Shown here: positions 48,587-57,770 of the stretch, one piece after another | Layout: each line of letters begins with the position of its first letter | How positions within the stretch are numbered: position 1 is the first letter of the stretch | Assembly: GCA_035534235.1 (NCBI GenBank) | Contig: DATLSH010000053.1 | Coordinates: forward strand, 1 to 64,000 | Source: Bog-473 sp035534235 | GTDB taxonomy: Bacteria > Actinomycetota > Acidimicrobiia > Acidimicrobiales > RAAP-2 | Reading direction: 5' to 3' | DNA: 64,000 nt | Program-made: the position numbers and the translations under genes | The notes under the pieces: generated by a model | Told to the model about the DNA's origin: nothing | What the model saw: the letters and a program-made list of their open reading frames with translations, nothing else | Databases searched by the model: none

Positions 48587-49801
48587 CTAGTTGTCGTGGT
48601 GGCGACGGATGAGCTCGATCTTCTCCGATGTGTGGTTGGGGTCGGTCCCGCCGGACTCAAGCAAGGCGCGCCGATCGGCCTCGGCCTCGGCCTCCGCGCC
48701 GGCGTCGGCCGCCGCCAGGCGCGCCTCGATCCCCTCACTCACCAACCGCTCAGCCTCTTCCACCAGGGCCTGCACCATCCCCTCCTCGGGGACGACGCGG
48801 ACGATCTTGCCGCGGATGAAGAGGTGGCCCTTCTTCTTCCCCGCGGCAATGCCGATGTCGGCCTCCCGGGCCTCCCCGGGTCCGTTGACCACGCAGCCCA
48901 TGACCGCCACCTGAATGGGCAGGTTCAAGCGCTCCAGCGCCTCCTGGGCCTCCTTGGCCACCGCGATCACGTCCACCTGGGCCCGCCCGCACGAGGGGCA
49001 GGCGATGAGGTCCAGCCCCTTGCGCTCACGCAGGCCCAGGGACTCCAGCAGCTGGCGGCCGGCCCTGGCCTCCTCGACCGGGTCCGCGGTCAGCGAATAG
49101 CGGATGGTGTCGCCGATCCCCTCGGCCAGCAGGGTGGCAATGCCGGCCGTCCCCTTCACCAGACCGCCGGGTGGCGGCCCGGCTTCGGTGACCCCCAGGT
49201 GCAACGGGTGGTCGAAGGTCTCCGAGGCCAGACGGTAGGAGGCGATCATGAGGGCCACCGAAGAGGCCTTGACCGAGATCTTGACGTCGGTGAAGTCAAC
49301 CTCCTCGAAGTAGTGCAGCTCGTTGCGGGCCGACTCCACCAGTGCCTCAGGGGTGGCGCCCCCGTATTTGGCGTAGAGATCCGGATGCAGCGAACCGGCA
49401 TTGACGCCGATGCGGATGGGCACGCCCCGGTCACGGGCCTCGGCGGCCACCTGCTTGATTTCGGCCTCCTTGCGCAAGTTGCCCGGGTTGAGGCGCAATC
49501 CCTGGACGCCGGCCTCCAACGCGGCCAGGGCCATCTCGTGGTGGAAATGGATGTCGGCCACGATCGGCACCGGAGAACGAGGCACGATCTGGGCCAACCC
49601 GACTGCGGCGGCCTCATCGTTGCAGGTGCAGCGCACGATGTCCGCACCGGCCCCGGCCAGGGCATAAATCTGGGCCAGCGTGCCGTCGACGTCGCCCGTC
49701 TTGGTGGTGGTCATCGACTGGACCGTGACGGGGGCGTTGTCCCCGATGGGCACGGCCCCCACCATGATGCGCCGGGTCGGCTTGCGCTCGGTGATGAGCA
49801 T
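48587..49801 (-). CDS. ispG: 4-hydroxy-3-methylbut-2-en-1-yl diphosphate synthase IspG
   Basis: Penultimate enzyme of the MEP isoprenoid pathway, using a 4Fe-4S cluster. The 404-residue protein has the N-terminal TIM barrel (VTVQSMTTTKTGDV, then IVADIHFHHEMA) and the cluster ligands in CPSCGR and MGCVVNGPGEA. The ATG at 49801 overlaps the upstream protease stop by one base. With dxr at 51158 it supplies two MEP steps in this region. Confidence 0.95.
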   Translation of the reverse strand: MLITERKPTRRIMVGAVPIGDNAPVTVQSMTTTKTGDVDGTLAQIYALAGAGADIVRCTCNDEAAAVGLAQIVPRSPVPIVADIHFHHEMALAALEAGVQGLRLNPGNLRKEAEIKQVAAEARDRGVPIRIGVNAGSLHPDLYAKYGGATPEALVESARNELHYFEEVDFTDVKISVKASSVALMIASYRLASETFDHPLHLGVTEAGPPPGGLVKGTAGIATLLAEGIGDTIRYSLTADPVEEARAGRQLLESLGLRERKGLDLIACPSCGRAQVDVIAVAKEAQEALERLNLPIQVAVMGCVVNGPGEAREADIGIAAGKKKGHLFIRGKIVRVVPEEGMVQALVEEAERLVSEGIEARLAAADAGAEAEAEADRRALLESGGTDPNHTSEKIELIRRHHDN

Positions 49802-51126
49802 CAGGGCTGGAACGGGTTGTTGATCGGGTGCGTGAGGTCGAGGAAGACCCCGGAGAGCACGAACGTGGCCAGAAAGGCGAGGAACACGAAGACCACAGGG
49901 TAGAGCTTGGTGATGTCGGCCCGGTAGTACGCCTGGCCCTTCTTCGTCCTGATCCACTCATAGACGGCCACGGCGACGTGCCCACCGTCGAGCGGCAGCA
50001 TCGGGAGCATGTTGATCAGTCCGAAGACGATGTTGAGGGAGATGAGCAGGAGCAGGAGATCCTCAAGGCCACCCTGCTGGGCCTGGACCCCCAGGCTGGC
50101 GATCCCCACCAGTGAGACCGGGCGCGGAGCCGATCCGGGATGGTCGGCTGCCGCCTTGGCGGCCTTGGCGTTGGTCACCTGATGCAGCACAGAGGTCAGC
50201 CCGCTCGGCGAGAATATCTGGGCCACCCCTGTCATCTCTTCGTTGGTGACCTGCCCGATGGTGGTGAACGCGTACCCGAGCCCGTGCAGCGGGCTCGGCG
50301 AATCTGTGGCCGGTTGTATCTCCACGCCGAGGTACCCTCGATTCTTGAGGGTCTGGCCGTTCACCTTGATCCCGCGCCCATTGGCCGGCGTCACGGAGAT
50401 CTGGCGCAAATGGCCATTTCGGACAATCCCGACGGTGACCGCCTTGCCGGTCGAACGTCCGATGATGCTGGCCATGGAGCCTGCGCCGTCGAGCGCCTTG
50501 CCATTGACCGAGACGATCGTGTCGCCAGCCTGTAACCCCGCCCGAGCAGCGGGTGTCTGCGCCACGCCCGCCCACTTCTCCATTGCGGTGACCGTGACAT
50601 TGCCGGAGGGCACCCCGAACGCGAAGACGACGATGATCGCCAGGACGAGGGCGATGAGGAAGTGCATGGCCGAGCCCGCCGAGGCAACGATGATGCGTTT
50701 CCAGAACGGTTGCTGGCGGTAGGTGCGGGCCTCATCCTCGGCCGCCACCTCCTCCAGCACGGTGAATCCGGTGATGCGGACATACCCACCAGCTGGGATG
50801 GCCTTGACCCCGTACTCGGTCTCACCCCGGCGCACCGACCACAGCCGGGGGCCGAAACCGACGAAGTACTCGGTGACCTTCATGGAGGCCCACTTGGCGG
50901 TGGCGAAGTGGCCCAGCTCATGCAGCATCACGATCACGACCAGGATGACGATGAAGAGGAGCAGGTCGCTGAGTCCGGCCGCCAGGAAGGCGGCGGTGAT
51001 GGCAGCAAGGCCGAGCACAAGGCGGACCACCCGGCCGGCATTGCCGGAATGCTCGGGGCCGGCGGCACTCAGGGAATCTGCCTCCGGAGGTGTCGCCGCG
51101 CCTGGATCCTTCGCGATCAGCGTCAT
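49801..51126 (-). CDS. rseP: Site-2 protease (RseP/Rip1 family)
   Basis: Intramembrane zinc protease that releases regulators such as anti-sigma factors. The 441-residue protein has H69-E70-x2-H73 (MLHELGHFATAKW) in a membrane segment, the cytoplasmic/extracytoplasmic PDZ domain (VAQTPAARAGLQAGDTIVSV) and the second zinc motif (NMLPMLPLDGGH). Four membrane segments are visible. ATG at 51126 is chosen; upstream codons run into dxr. A plausible substrate is the anti-sigma factor at 12449-13219. Confidence 0.93.
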   Translation of the reverse strand: MTLIAKDPGAATPPEADSLSAAGPEHSGNAGRVVRLVLGLAAITAAFLAAGLSDLLLFIVILVVIVMLHELGHFATAKWASMKVTEYFVGFGPRLWSVRRGETEYGVKAIPAGGYVRITGFTVLEEVAAEDEARTYRQQPFWKRIIVASAGSAMHFLIALVLAIIVVFAFGVPSGNVTVTAMEKWAGVAQTPAARAGLQAGDTIVSVNGKALDGAGSMASIIGRSTGKAVTVGIVRNGHLRQISVTPANGRGIKVNGQTLKNRGYLGVEIQPATDSPSPLHGLGYAFTTIGQVTNEEMTGVAQIFSPSGLTSVLHQVTNAKAAKAAADHPGSAPRPVSLVGIASLGVQAQQGGLEDLLLLLISLNIVFGLINMLPMLPLDGGHVAVAVYEWIRTKKGQAYYRADITKLYPVVFVFLAFLATFVLSGVFLDLTHPINNPFQP

Positions 51127-51157
51127 GCTGATGGCAACGCTACCGCCCGCTCCCCGA

Positions 51158-52309
51158 TCAGGTGCGGCGGGCCACAACGTCCCACGCCAGCGCACGCGCC
51201 TCGCGATCAGCCTCTAGGACGCCCTCAAGCTGGTCGACCGGCTCGTCGCGCCAACCGTTGAGGGTTTCGGCCACCACGTCGGCGATGCCGGCCCATCCGA
51301 GGGCACCGGCCAGGAACGCCTCCACCGCCACCTCGTTGGCGGCGCTGAGCCAGGCGGGCGCCGAACCCCCGCTCCGCCCGGCCCCGTAGGCCAGATCGAT
51401 GCAGCGGAAGACCGCCCGGTCGGGTGGCTCGAAGGTGAGCGTGGTCGGCTGCGACCAGTCGAGGGCGCCGAAGGGGACCGAGGAGCGGACCGGCCAGCCG
51501 AGGGCGTAACCGATGGGGAGCCGCATGTCCGGCTCGGACAGTTGGGCCAGTGTGGAGCCGTCGCGCAACTCGACCATGGAGTGGACCACCGACTGGGGAT
51601 GCACCACGATGTCGATGCGGTCGTAGGCGATCCCGAACAGCTCGTGGGCCTCAATGACCTCCAGCCCCTTGTTCATGAGCGTGGACGAGTCGATGGTGAT
51701 CTTGGGGCCCATCGTCCACGTCGGGTGGTCCAGCGCGTCGTCGACGGTGACCGTGGCGAGCCTCTCGGCCGACCAGCCCCGGAACGGGCCGCCCGAGGCG
51801 GTGAGGAGGAGGCGGGCCACCGAGGCGGGTCCGTCGACGGCAGCCAGGCACTGGTGGACCGCACCGTGCTCGGAGTCGACCGGGACGATCTCCGCCCCCG
51901 GGGTCCGGCGCGCCTTCTGCACCACGGGCGCCCCGGCGATGAGGGACTCCTTGTTGGCCAGGGCCAGCCGCCGGCCCGACTCCAGAGTGGCCATGGTGAC
52001 CGGCAGTCCGGCGAAACCGACCACCGCATTGAGCACCACGTCCGACACGGAAGCGGCAGCCACCAGGCCCTCCGGGCCCACCATGACCTCCGTCCCCGCC
52101 GGGACCCCGTCGCGCACGACGCCGTAGAGCGATTCGTCACCGATGACCACCAGTGCGGGCCGGAACTCCGCCGCCTGGGCCAGGAGCAACTCGGCAGACC
52201 GCTGCGCCGCCAGCGCAACGAGGGTGAGTCGTTCCGGGTCGCTGCGCAGGACATCGAGCGCCTGGGTGCCGATGGAGCCCGTGCATCCCAGCACGCTGAC
52301 CGAACGCAT
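51158..52309 (-). CDS. dxr: 1-deoxy-D-xylulose 5-phosphate reductoisomerase
   Basis: First committed step of the MEP pathway, NADPH-dependent. The 383-residue protein has the NADPH loop LGCTGSIGTQALDVL, the ALANKESLI motif, PVDSEHGAV, the TASGGPFRG segment and the MGPKITIDSSTLMNKGLE motif. The ATG at 52309 is at the expected N-terminus (RSVSVLGCTGSIG), four bases after the cdsA stop. Confidence 0.95.
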   Translation of the reverse strand: MRSVSVLGCTGSIGTQALDVLRSDPERLTLVALAAQRSAELLLAQAAEFRPALVVIGDESLYGVVRDGVPAGTEVMVGPEGLVAAASVSDVVLNAVVGFAGLPVTMATLESGRRLALANKESLIAGAPVVQKARRTPGAEIVPVDSEHGAVHQCLAAVDGPASVARLLLTASGGPFRGWSAERLATVTVDDALDHPTWTMGPKITIDSSTLMNKGLEVIEAHELFGIAYDRIDIVVHPQSVVHSMVELRDGSTLAQLSEPDMRLPIGYALGWPVRSSVPFGALDWSQPTTLTFEPPDRAVFRCIDLAYGAGRSGGSAPAWLSAANEVAVEAFLAGALGWAGIADVVAETLNGWRDEPVDQLEGVLEADREARALAWDVVARRT

Positions 52310-52313
52310 CAGG

Positions 52314-53777
52314 TCACCCGAGGTGGAGCGCCTTGACCACGAAATACGTGGCTGGAAGAACGAAGAGGAGGCCGTCGACCCGGTCGAGGATCCCACCGTG
52401 GCCCGGGAGGAGCCGACCCATGTCCTTGAGGCCGAGGTGGCGCTTCATCATCGACTGGCTCAAGTCGCCCAGCGGCGCCACCACGGCCACGACGACCCCG
52501 TAGATCAGGGCTTTGGAGACCGTCCAGGGGTGGATGAAGTGCACCACGACCACCGCCACCAGGATTGCGGCCAGGGCTCCGCCGACGAAGCCTTCCCACG
52601 TCTTGTTGGGACTGATCGACGGGGCCAGCGGGTGCTTGCCCATGGCCGATCCCACGAGGAGAGCGGCCACGTCGTAGGCCACCGTCGTGATCACCGCCGC
52701 CAACATGAAGGCCACGCCGTGGCGGAACGGGAACAGGGTCGGGTTGAGAAGGAGCGCGGAGAAGGAGCCGAACCCACCCACCCAGGCGAAGACGAACACG
52801 GTCGAGACCAGTCCGGCCACCGGTTCGGCATCGGGCTCGACCCGCAGCAGGAACCAGAGGAAGGTGCCGGCCACGAGCAGGACCACCACCAGCGGGAGAG
52901 CAACCACGCCCTTGTTGTAGGTCTCGATCATCAGTGACAGGACGGCCACCAGTCCGAGGAGGGTGGCCGGGTGGTACTGGGCGCGCCGGAAGGCGGCGTA
53001 GGCCTCGGCCGTGGCCAGGAGCACCACAATGGTCACGATCACCATGGACGGCACCGGCCCGGCAGCGAAGCAGGCCAGTGCGGCGACGCCCAGCAAGAGG
53101 CCCGACCCGACGGCCAGCCGCATGTTGCGCCCACCGGTGCCCGCGGTGCCCGCGTTGGCGGTGCGGCTGCCCATGCCGCCGGATCTGGAGGTTCGGGGTG
53201 ATCGGGCGGCCCGCGGCGGTGGGGGCCCGGGGGGCGTCAGTCGGGAGGCGGCGACGGTCGGGGCGGCCGACGGGAGGAACTCCTCCCCGGGAACCTCGGG
53301 CCCGGGCGCGGGCTCGGGCGCGGGCGGCCGCTCCGGCTCAATGATCAGCGTCTCGTCATTGCCCAGCAACTCGTCGGCTTCGAAGTGCCAGGGCTGGCGC
53401 TCCATGTCGACCTCTTCGTTGTTGTCGTTGATCAGCGCACCCACCGCGGGGAGGTCGTCGGAGAGCATCGACGGCTCGAACATCTCCTCCTGGGCCTCCC
53501 AGTCGTTCTCCTCCTCCCGCCACGTGGGCGGGGCCATGAGGGGCTCCTCCCCGGTGGTGCGATCGAGGACGGAGGGGACCTGTCCCGTCGGCGCGTCGTT
53601 CCAGTGGGGCAGATCAGGGTGCTGCTCGACCACCGGTCCGGTGACCTCGCGCACACTGTCGCCCGCCGGCTCGGCACCGATGATGCGCACCCTTCCGGAC
53701 CGGTACGTCGGCGGATCCTCTTGGGTCCCTTCCACGCCCTCTCCTTCGGCTCTGTCGTCATCGGTGAAGTCAGTCAT
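52314..53777 (-). CDS. cdsA: Phosphatidate cytidylyltransferase CdsA with long N-terminal extension
   Basis: Makes CDP-diacylglycerol for phospholipid synthesis. The C-terminal part (about residues 225-487) has multiple membrane segments and the family signature SMMKRHLGLKDMGRLLPGHG followed by GILDRVD. The N-terminal 220 or so residues are acidic and proline-rich, without membrane segments, and are absent from most CdsA proteins of about 270 residues. No internal start with a strong ribosome binding site was identified, and the frame shows normal codon use throughout, so the extension seems real. Confidence 0.9.
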   Translation of the reverse strand: MTDFTDDDRAEGEGVEGTQEDPPTYRSGRVRIIGAEPAGDSVREVTGPVVEQHPDLPHWNDAPTGQVPSVLDRTTGEEPLMAPPTWREEENDWEAQEEMFEPSMLSDDLPAVGALINDNNEEVDMERQPWHFEADELLGNDETLIIEPERPPAPEPAPGPEVPGEEFLPSAAPTVAASRLTPPGPPPPRAARSPRTSRSGGMGSRTANAGTAGTGGRNMRLAVGSGLLLGVAALACFAAGPVPSMVIVTIVVLLATAEAYAAFRRAQYHPATLLGLVAVLSLMIETYNKGVVALPLVVVLLVAGTFLWFLLRVEPDAEPVAGLVSTVFVFAWVGGFGSFSALLLNPTLFPFRHGVAFMLAAVITTVAYDVAALLVGSAMGKHPLAPSISPNKTWEGFVGGALAAILVAVVVVHFIHPWTVSKALIYGVVVAVVAPLGDLSQSMMKRHLGLKDMGRLLPGHGGILDRVDGLLFVLPATYFVVKALHLG

Positions 53778-53791
53778 GGTGTCGTCGATCC

Positions 53792-54361
53792 TCAGACCTG
53801 AAGGAGCTCGCGCTCCTTTTGCGCCAGCATCTGATCGATGGCCGCCACCTGATCGTGGGTTACCTTCTCCAGCTCCTTCTCCACACGCTCCAGCTCGTCG
53901 GTGGAGAGCGAGCCGTCCTTCTGCAGGGACTCCAGCTCGTGGCGGCCGGCCCGGCGCAGGTTACGCACTGCCACCTTGCCCTCTTCGGCCTTGTGGCGCA
54001 CCACCTTGACCAGCTCCTTGCGTCGCTCCTCGGTCAGTGGTGGGAAAGCCAGGCGGATCACATTGCCGTCGTTGGTCGGATTGATCCCCAGGTCCGATCC
54101 GATGATGGCCTTCTCAATGGCGCCGAGCGATCCCTTGTCATAGGGCGTGATCACCAGCAGCATGGCGTCGGGCACGCTGAATCCGGCCAGCTGGCGAAGG
54201 GCGGTCGGGGTCCCGTAGTAGTCCACGGTGAGTGGCTCGAGCAGGGCCGAGGAGGCACGCCCGGTGCGCACATTGCTCATTTCGGCTCGCACATGGTCAA
54301 TGGCCTTGGCCATCTTCTCCCGGGTGTCCTCCTTCACCAGGCCGGCCAGGTCGTCGTCCAC
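53792..54361 (-). CDS. frr: Ribosome recycling factor
   Basis: Splits post-termination ribosomes with EF-G. The 189-residue protein has the helical hairpin domain and MSNVRTGRASSALLEPLTVD, YYGTPTALRQLA and RKELVKVVRHKAEEGKVAVR. GTG at 54361 overlaps the pyrH stop by one base; the longer open frame would extend into pyrH. Confidence 0.95.
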   Translation of the reverse strand: MDDDLAGLVKEDTREKMAKAIDHVRAEMSNVRTGRASSALLEPLTVDYYGTPTALRQLAGFSVPDAMLLVITPYDKGSLGAIEKAIIGSDLGINPTNDGNVIRLAFPPLTEERRKELVKVVRHKAEEGKVAVRNLRRAGRHELESLQKDGSLSTDELERVEKELEKVTHDQVAAIDQMLAQKERELLQV

Positions 54362-55080
54362 TAGCGGACCAGCGTACCGATCTGCTCGCCGCTGAGCGCA
54401 CGAGGGATGTTCCCGGGGATCATCAGGTTGAAGACCCTGATGGGAAGTTGATTGTCCTTGCAGAAGGTGATGGCGGTCAGGTCCATGACCCGCAGGTCCC
54501 GGTTGATGACCTCCATGAAGGAGATCTCGTCGTAGCGGGTGGCCGTGGGGTCCAACTTGGGATCGGCCGTGTAGACCCCGTCCACCCCCGAATGGGTCCC
54601 CTTGCACAGCAGCTCGGCGCCGATCTCCGCGGCCCGGAGCGCCGCCGGCGTGTCGGTGGTGAAGAACGGGTTACCCATGCCGGCGGCGAAGATCACGATG
54701 CGGCCCTTCTCGAGGTGCCGGATGGCCCGGCGCCGGATGTAGGGCTCGGCCACCTCGGCCATGGAGAGCGCGCTGAGCACCCGAGTGGGCTGGTTCTGCT
54801 GCTCGAGCGCGTCCTGCAGCGCCAGCGCGTTGATGACCGTACCCAGCATCCCCATGGTGTCCGAGGTGGCGCGGTCCATCCCTCCGCTCTCCCCCGTGGT
54901 GCCCCGCCAGATGTTGCCGCCGCCCACGACGACGGCCAATTCGAGCACGCCTCCGTCCATCGCCCGTGCCATCTCCTTGGCCATGCGCTCGACAGTGGCG
55001 GCATCGATGGTCTCGTCCGAGGCGGCGGAGGCAAGTGCCTCCCCCGACATCTTGAGGACTATCCGGCGAGGTTGTCCCAC
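54361..55080 (-). CDS. pyrH: UMP kinase
   Basis: Phosphorylates UMP to UDP. The 239-residue amino-acid-kinase-fold protein has RIVLKMSGEAL, VVGGGNIWRG, the TDTPAALRAAEIGAELL helix and the DPKLDPTATRYDEISF segment. GTG start at 55080, 12 bases after tsf. Confidence 0.96.
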   Translation of the reverse strand: MGQPRRIVLKMSGEALASAASDETIDAATVERMAKEMARAMDGGVLELAVVVGGGNIWRGTTGESGGMDRATSDTMGMLGTVINALALQDALEQQNQPTRVLSALSMAEVAEPYIRRRAIRHLEKGRIVIFAAGMGNPFFTTDTPAALRAAEIGAELLCKGTHSGVDGVYTADPKLDPTATRYDEISFMEVINRDLRVMDLTAITFCKDNQLPIRVFNLMIPGNIPRALSGEQIGTLVR

Positions 55081-55092
55081 GGGCAGAGCGCC

Positions 55093-55887
55093 TCAGGCGC
55101 CGATGACGACCTGCGCGAAGGTCACGATCCGCGCCGACCCGAGCATGCCGGCAATCGTCTGCTTCTCGTCCTTCACGTAGGACTGGTCCATCAGGACACG
55201 TTCTTTGAACCATCCGTTCATGCGGCCGTCGACGATCTTCTCCATGGCCGCTTCGGGCTTGCCTTCGTTGCGGCTGATCTCCGCCACGGTGGCCCGCTCG
55301 GCGGCGATGTCGGCCTCAGGCACGTCATCCCGGCTGAGGTACGACGGCTTGGTGAAGGCGATGTGGACGGCCACGTTGTGCGCCAGCTCCTCGGAGCCGC
55401 CCTCTATCACCACGGCCACGGCATTGACGCCCCTCCCGGCCTGCTGGTGCAGATAGGTGTCGACGACCTGCCCAGGCTCGGCCACCAGGCGCTGCACCCG
55501 CCCGATGGAGATGTTCTCCTTCAGCGTCGTGCGCAACCGGTCGATCTCGTGGCTCAATTCGGCGGCCGCGTCCTCTCCCTTGGCGGCCACCAGCGAGGCC
55601 AGCTCGTCGGTCAGGGCCACGAAGTCGTCCGACTTGGCCACGAAGTCGGTCTCGCACCGCAGCTCGACCACCGCGGCGGCGTCACCGCTGCGCAGGGCCG
55701 TGACCGCACCCTGGGTGGCTTGGCGGTCTTCCCGTTTGGCCGCGCCGGCCATTCCGTGGATCCTCAGGTACTGCGCAGCAGCCTCGGGGTCGCCGGCACT
55801 CTCCTCGAGCGCCTTCTTGGCATCGAGCATGCCGGCGCCGGTGGCCTGCCGCAGAGCCTGCACATCCTTGGCGGTGAAGCCGGCCAC
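55093..55887 (-). CDS. tsf: Elongation factor Ts
   Basis: Nucleotide-exchange factor for EF-Tu. The 264-residue protein has the UBA-like N-terminus (FTAKDVQALRQATGAGMLDA), the CETDFVAKSDDF motif and the long core with coiled-coil. GTG at 55887 is preferred because GAGGTG lies eight bases before it; TTG at 55893 overlaps the rpsB stop as TTGA and would add two residues. Confidence 0.95.
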   Translation of the reverse strand: MAGFTAKDVQALRQATGAGMLDAKKALEESAGDPEAAAQYLRIHGMAGAAKREDRQATQGAVTALRSGDAAAVVELRCETDFVAKSDDFVALTDELASLVAAKGEDAAAELSHEIDRLRTTLKENISIGRVQRLVAEPGQVVDTYLHQQAGRGVNAVAVVIEGGSEELAHNVAVHIAFTKPSYLSRDDVPEADIAAERATVAEISRNEGKPEAAMEKIVDGRMNGWFKERVLMDQSYVKDEKQTIAGMLGSARIVTFAQVVIGA

Positions 55888-55889
55888 GC

Positions 55890-56681
55890 TCAAGCCACCT
55901 CGGCGGGCTGCGGCGCCGGCAACCGGCGAGCCCGCGGCGAGGGACCGGTGGGGGCTTCGCCGGGCTCTGCCGGAGGAGCGTTCTGGCGCCGGTGCTCGGC
56001 GATGAAGCGGCCTTCGGTGACGGCATCGGCCAGCACGCGGCACATCAGGGAGCCTGAGCGGATGGCGTCGTCGTTGCCGGGGATGACGTAGTCGATGACG
56101 TCCGGGTCGCAATTCGTGTCGACCACCGCGACCACCGGGAGCCCCAGTTTGCGGGCCTCGGTCACCGCTATGTGCTCCTTCTTGGTGTCGATGACGAAGA
56201 TGGCATTGGGCAACCGGTCCAGGTCGGCGATGCCGCCCAGGTTCCGACTCAGCTTCTCCAGCTCGCGGGTGTGCGAGAGCGCCTCGCGCTTGGGCATGCC
56301 CTCGAAATCGCCGGCCGCCTGCATGGTGCGCAGTTCCTGCATCCGCTTGACCCGCCCCGAGACGGTGGAGAAGTTGGTCAGCATGCCGCCCAGCCAGCGC
56401 TGGTTGACGAAGGGCATACCGCACGCCTCGGCGTACTCCGCCACCGGGCCCTGGGTCTGCTTCTTGGTCCCGACGAAGAGGATCGTCCCCCCGCCGGCCA
56501 CCAGGTCGCGGACGTATGAATAGGCCGACTCGACCCCGGACAGGGTCTTGCGGAGGTCGATGAGATAGATCCCGTTGCGCTCACCGAGAATGAAGCGCTT
56601 CATCTTCGGGTTCCACCGGCGCGTCTGGTGGCCGAAGTGCACCCCGGCTTCCAGAAGCTGTCGCATGGAAACGACGGCCAT
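55890..56681 (-). CDS. rpsB: 30S ribosomal protein S2
   Basis: Small-subunit protein that also represses its own operon in E. coli. The 263-residue protein has LLEAGVHFGHQTRRWNPKMK near the N-terminus, then FVGTKKQTQGPV and VNQRWLGGMLTNF. The C-terminus carries an extra Pro/Arg/Ala tail of about 40 residues. ATG at 56681 has GGAGGAG seven bases upstream. A hairpin is present in the leader. Confidence 0.97.
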   Translation of the reverse strand: MAVVSMRQLLEAGVHFGHQTRRWNPKMKRFILGERNGIYLIDLRKTLSGVESAYSYVRDLVAGGGTILFVGTKKQTQGPVAEYAEACGMPFVNQRWLGGMLTNFSTVSGRVKRMQELRTMQAAGDFEGMPKREALSHTRELEKLSRNLGGIADLDRLPNAIFVIDTKKEHIAVTEARKLGLPVVAVVDTNCDPDVIDYVIPGNDDAIRSGSLMCRVLADAVTEGRFIAEHRRQNAPPAEPGEAPTGPSPRARRLPAPQPAEVA

Positions 56682-56718
56682 AGAGATACTCCTCCAGTCG
56701 GTTGCTCCCCTGGCGCAG

Positions 56719-56737
56719 CGCCGTTCAGGGAACGGCG
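56719..56737 (-). promoter_or_regulatory. Hairpin in the rpsB leader
   Basis: CGCCGTTC and GAACGGCG form a perfect eight-base-pair stem with a three-base loop, 38-56 bases upstream of the rpsB start codon. Its place in the leader of a ribosomal protein gene fits an autoregulatory structure, but it could also be an attenuator or have no function. Confidence 0.4.
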
Positions 56738-56812
56738 ACCGTGGATAGCGCACAGGTGCGTGTTGGTCGGTACTGCCACCCACCGCTCAGTGGGCCGGGC
56801 CATGATAGCCGG

Positions 56813-57673
56813 TCAGGCTCTCGGGTGGGTCCCCTCGTACACCGAGCGCAGGCGCTCCTTGCTCACGTGCGTGTAGATCTGCGTGGTGGCCAGGCTGGAG
56901 TGGCCCAGCAGCTCCTGGACCACCCGCAGGTCGGCCCCGCCGTCCAGGAGGTGGGTGGCGAAGGTGTGCCGCAGGGCGTGAGGGTGCGTGGGCGAGGCGG
57001 CGCGCCGGTCCAGGATGCGGCGGACATCGCGTGGCCCGAGCCGGCCACCCCGCCGGTTCACGAACACCGCGTCGGGGGGACCGGACATCTGCTCCCGGCC
57101 GACGTTGACCCAGGCTTCCAGCGCCGCGGCCGCCGTGTCGTGTATCGGTAGGCGCCGCTGGCGGCCCCCCTTGCCCAGCACCGTCACGGTCCGCCCCCGC
57201 AGGTCGACCCCGTCGCGGTCCAACCCGCACAGCTCCGACACCCGGAGCCCCGCGGCATAGAGGAGCTCGAGCACCGCCAGATCGCGCTGGTCGACCGGGG
57301 AATCGACCACCATGTCGAGGAGCGAGCCCACCTCCCCGCCCGAAAGCACCCGGGGCAGCCGCCCACCCCCCGAGGGGGCCCGGAGCGACCGGGCCGGATC
57401 GGAGCCGAGGCGACCCTGCCGGTGCAGCCAGGCGAAGTAGCAGCGCAGCGCCGCCGCCCGGCGGGCGATGGTGGCCCGGGCCAGCCGCCGCGTGCCGAGG
57501 GAGGCCAGGTACCGCCGCAGGTGCATCCGGTCGACCCCGGCCGGATCGGTGGCACCGCTGCGGGCCACCCACTCGGCAAAGGCGCCGACGTCGCTCAAGT
57601 AGGCGGTGCGGGTGGCCTCCGACCTGCCGCCGAGCCACGCTTCGAAGCCCGGGAGATCCCAGTCGGGCGGCAT
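56813..57673 (-). CDS. xerC: Tyrosine recombinase XerC
   Basis: Resolves chromosome dimers at the dif site, together with XerD and FtsK. The 286-residue protein has an N-terminal SAM-like DNA-binding domain. The catalytic set is complete: R144 (AAGLRVSEL), K169 (VLGKGGRQR), H232/R235 (PHALRHTFATHL), H258 (LGHSSLATTQ) and Y267 (IYTHVS). The ATG at 57673 starts the conserved protein; upstream the same open frame runs through an unrelated gene. FtsK (24244-26544), its usual partner, is also in this window. Unlike the integrase at 3-227, it is chromosomal by context. Confidence 0.93.
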   Translation of the reverse strand: MPPDWDLPGFEAWLGGRSEATRTAYLSDVGAFAEWVARSGATDPAGVDRMHLRRYLASLGTRRLARATIARRAAALRCYFAWLHRQGRLGSDPARSLRAPSGGGRLPRVLSGGEVGSLLDMVVDSPVDQRDLAVLELLYAAGLRVSELCGLDRDGVDLRGRTVTVLGKGGRQRRLPIHDTAAAALEAWVNVGREQMSGPPDAVFVNRRGGRLGPRDVRRILDRRAASPTHPHALRHTFATHLLDGGADLRVVQELLGHSSLATTQIYTHVSKERLRSVYEGTHPRA

Positions 57674-57770
57674 ACTTTCCACAGTACTGCGCCCCTGTGG
57701 GCGACCAGGGGCACTATCGTCCCTCCTGCACCAACGGGGGACGTCTGGGAGTTGGAAAGGGGAGGCCCAC

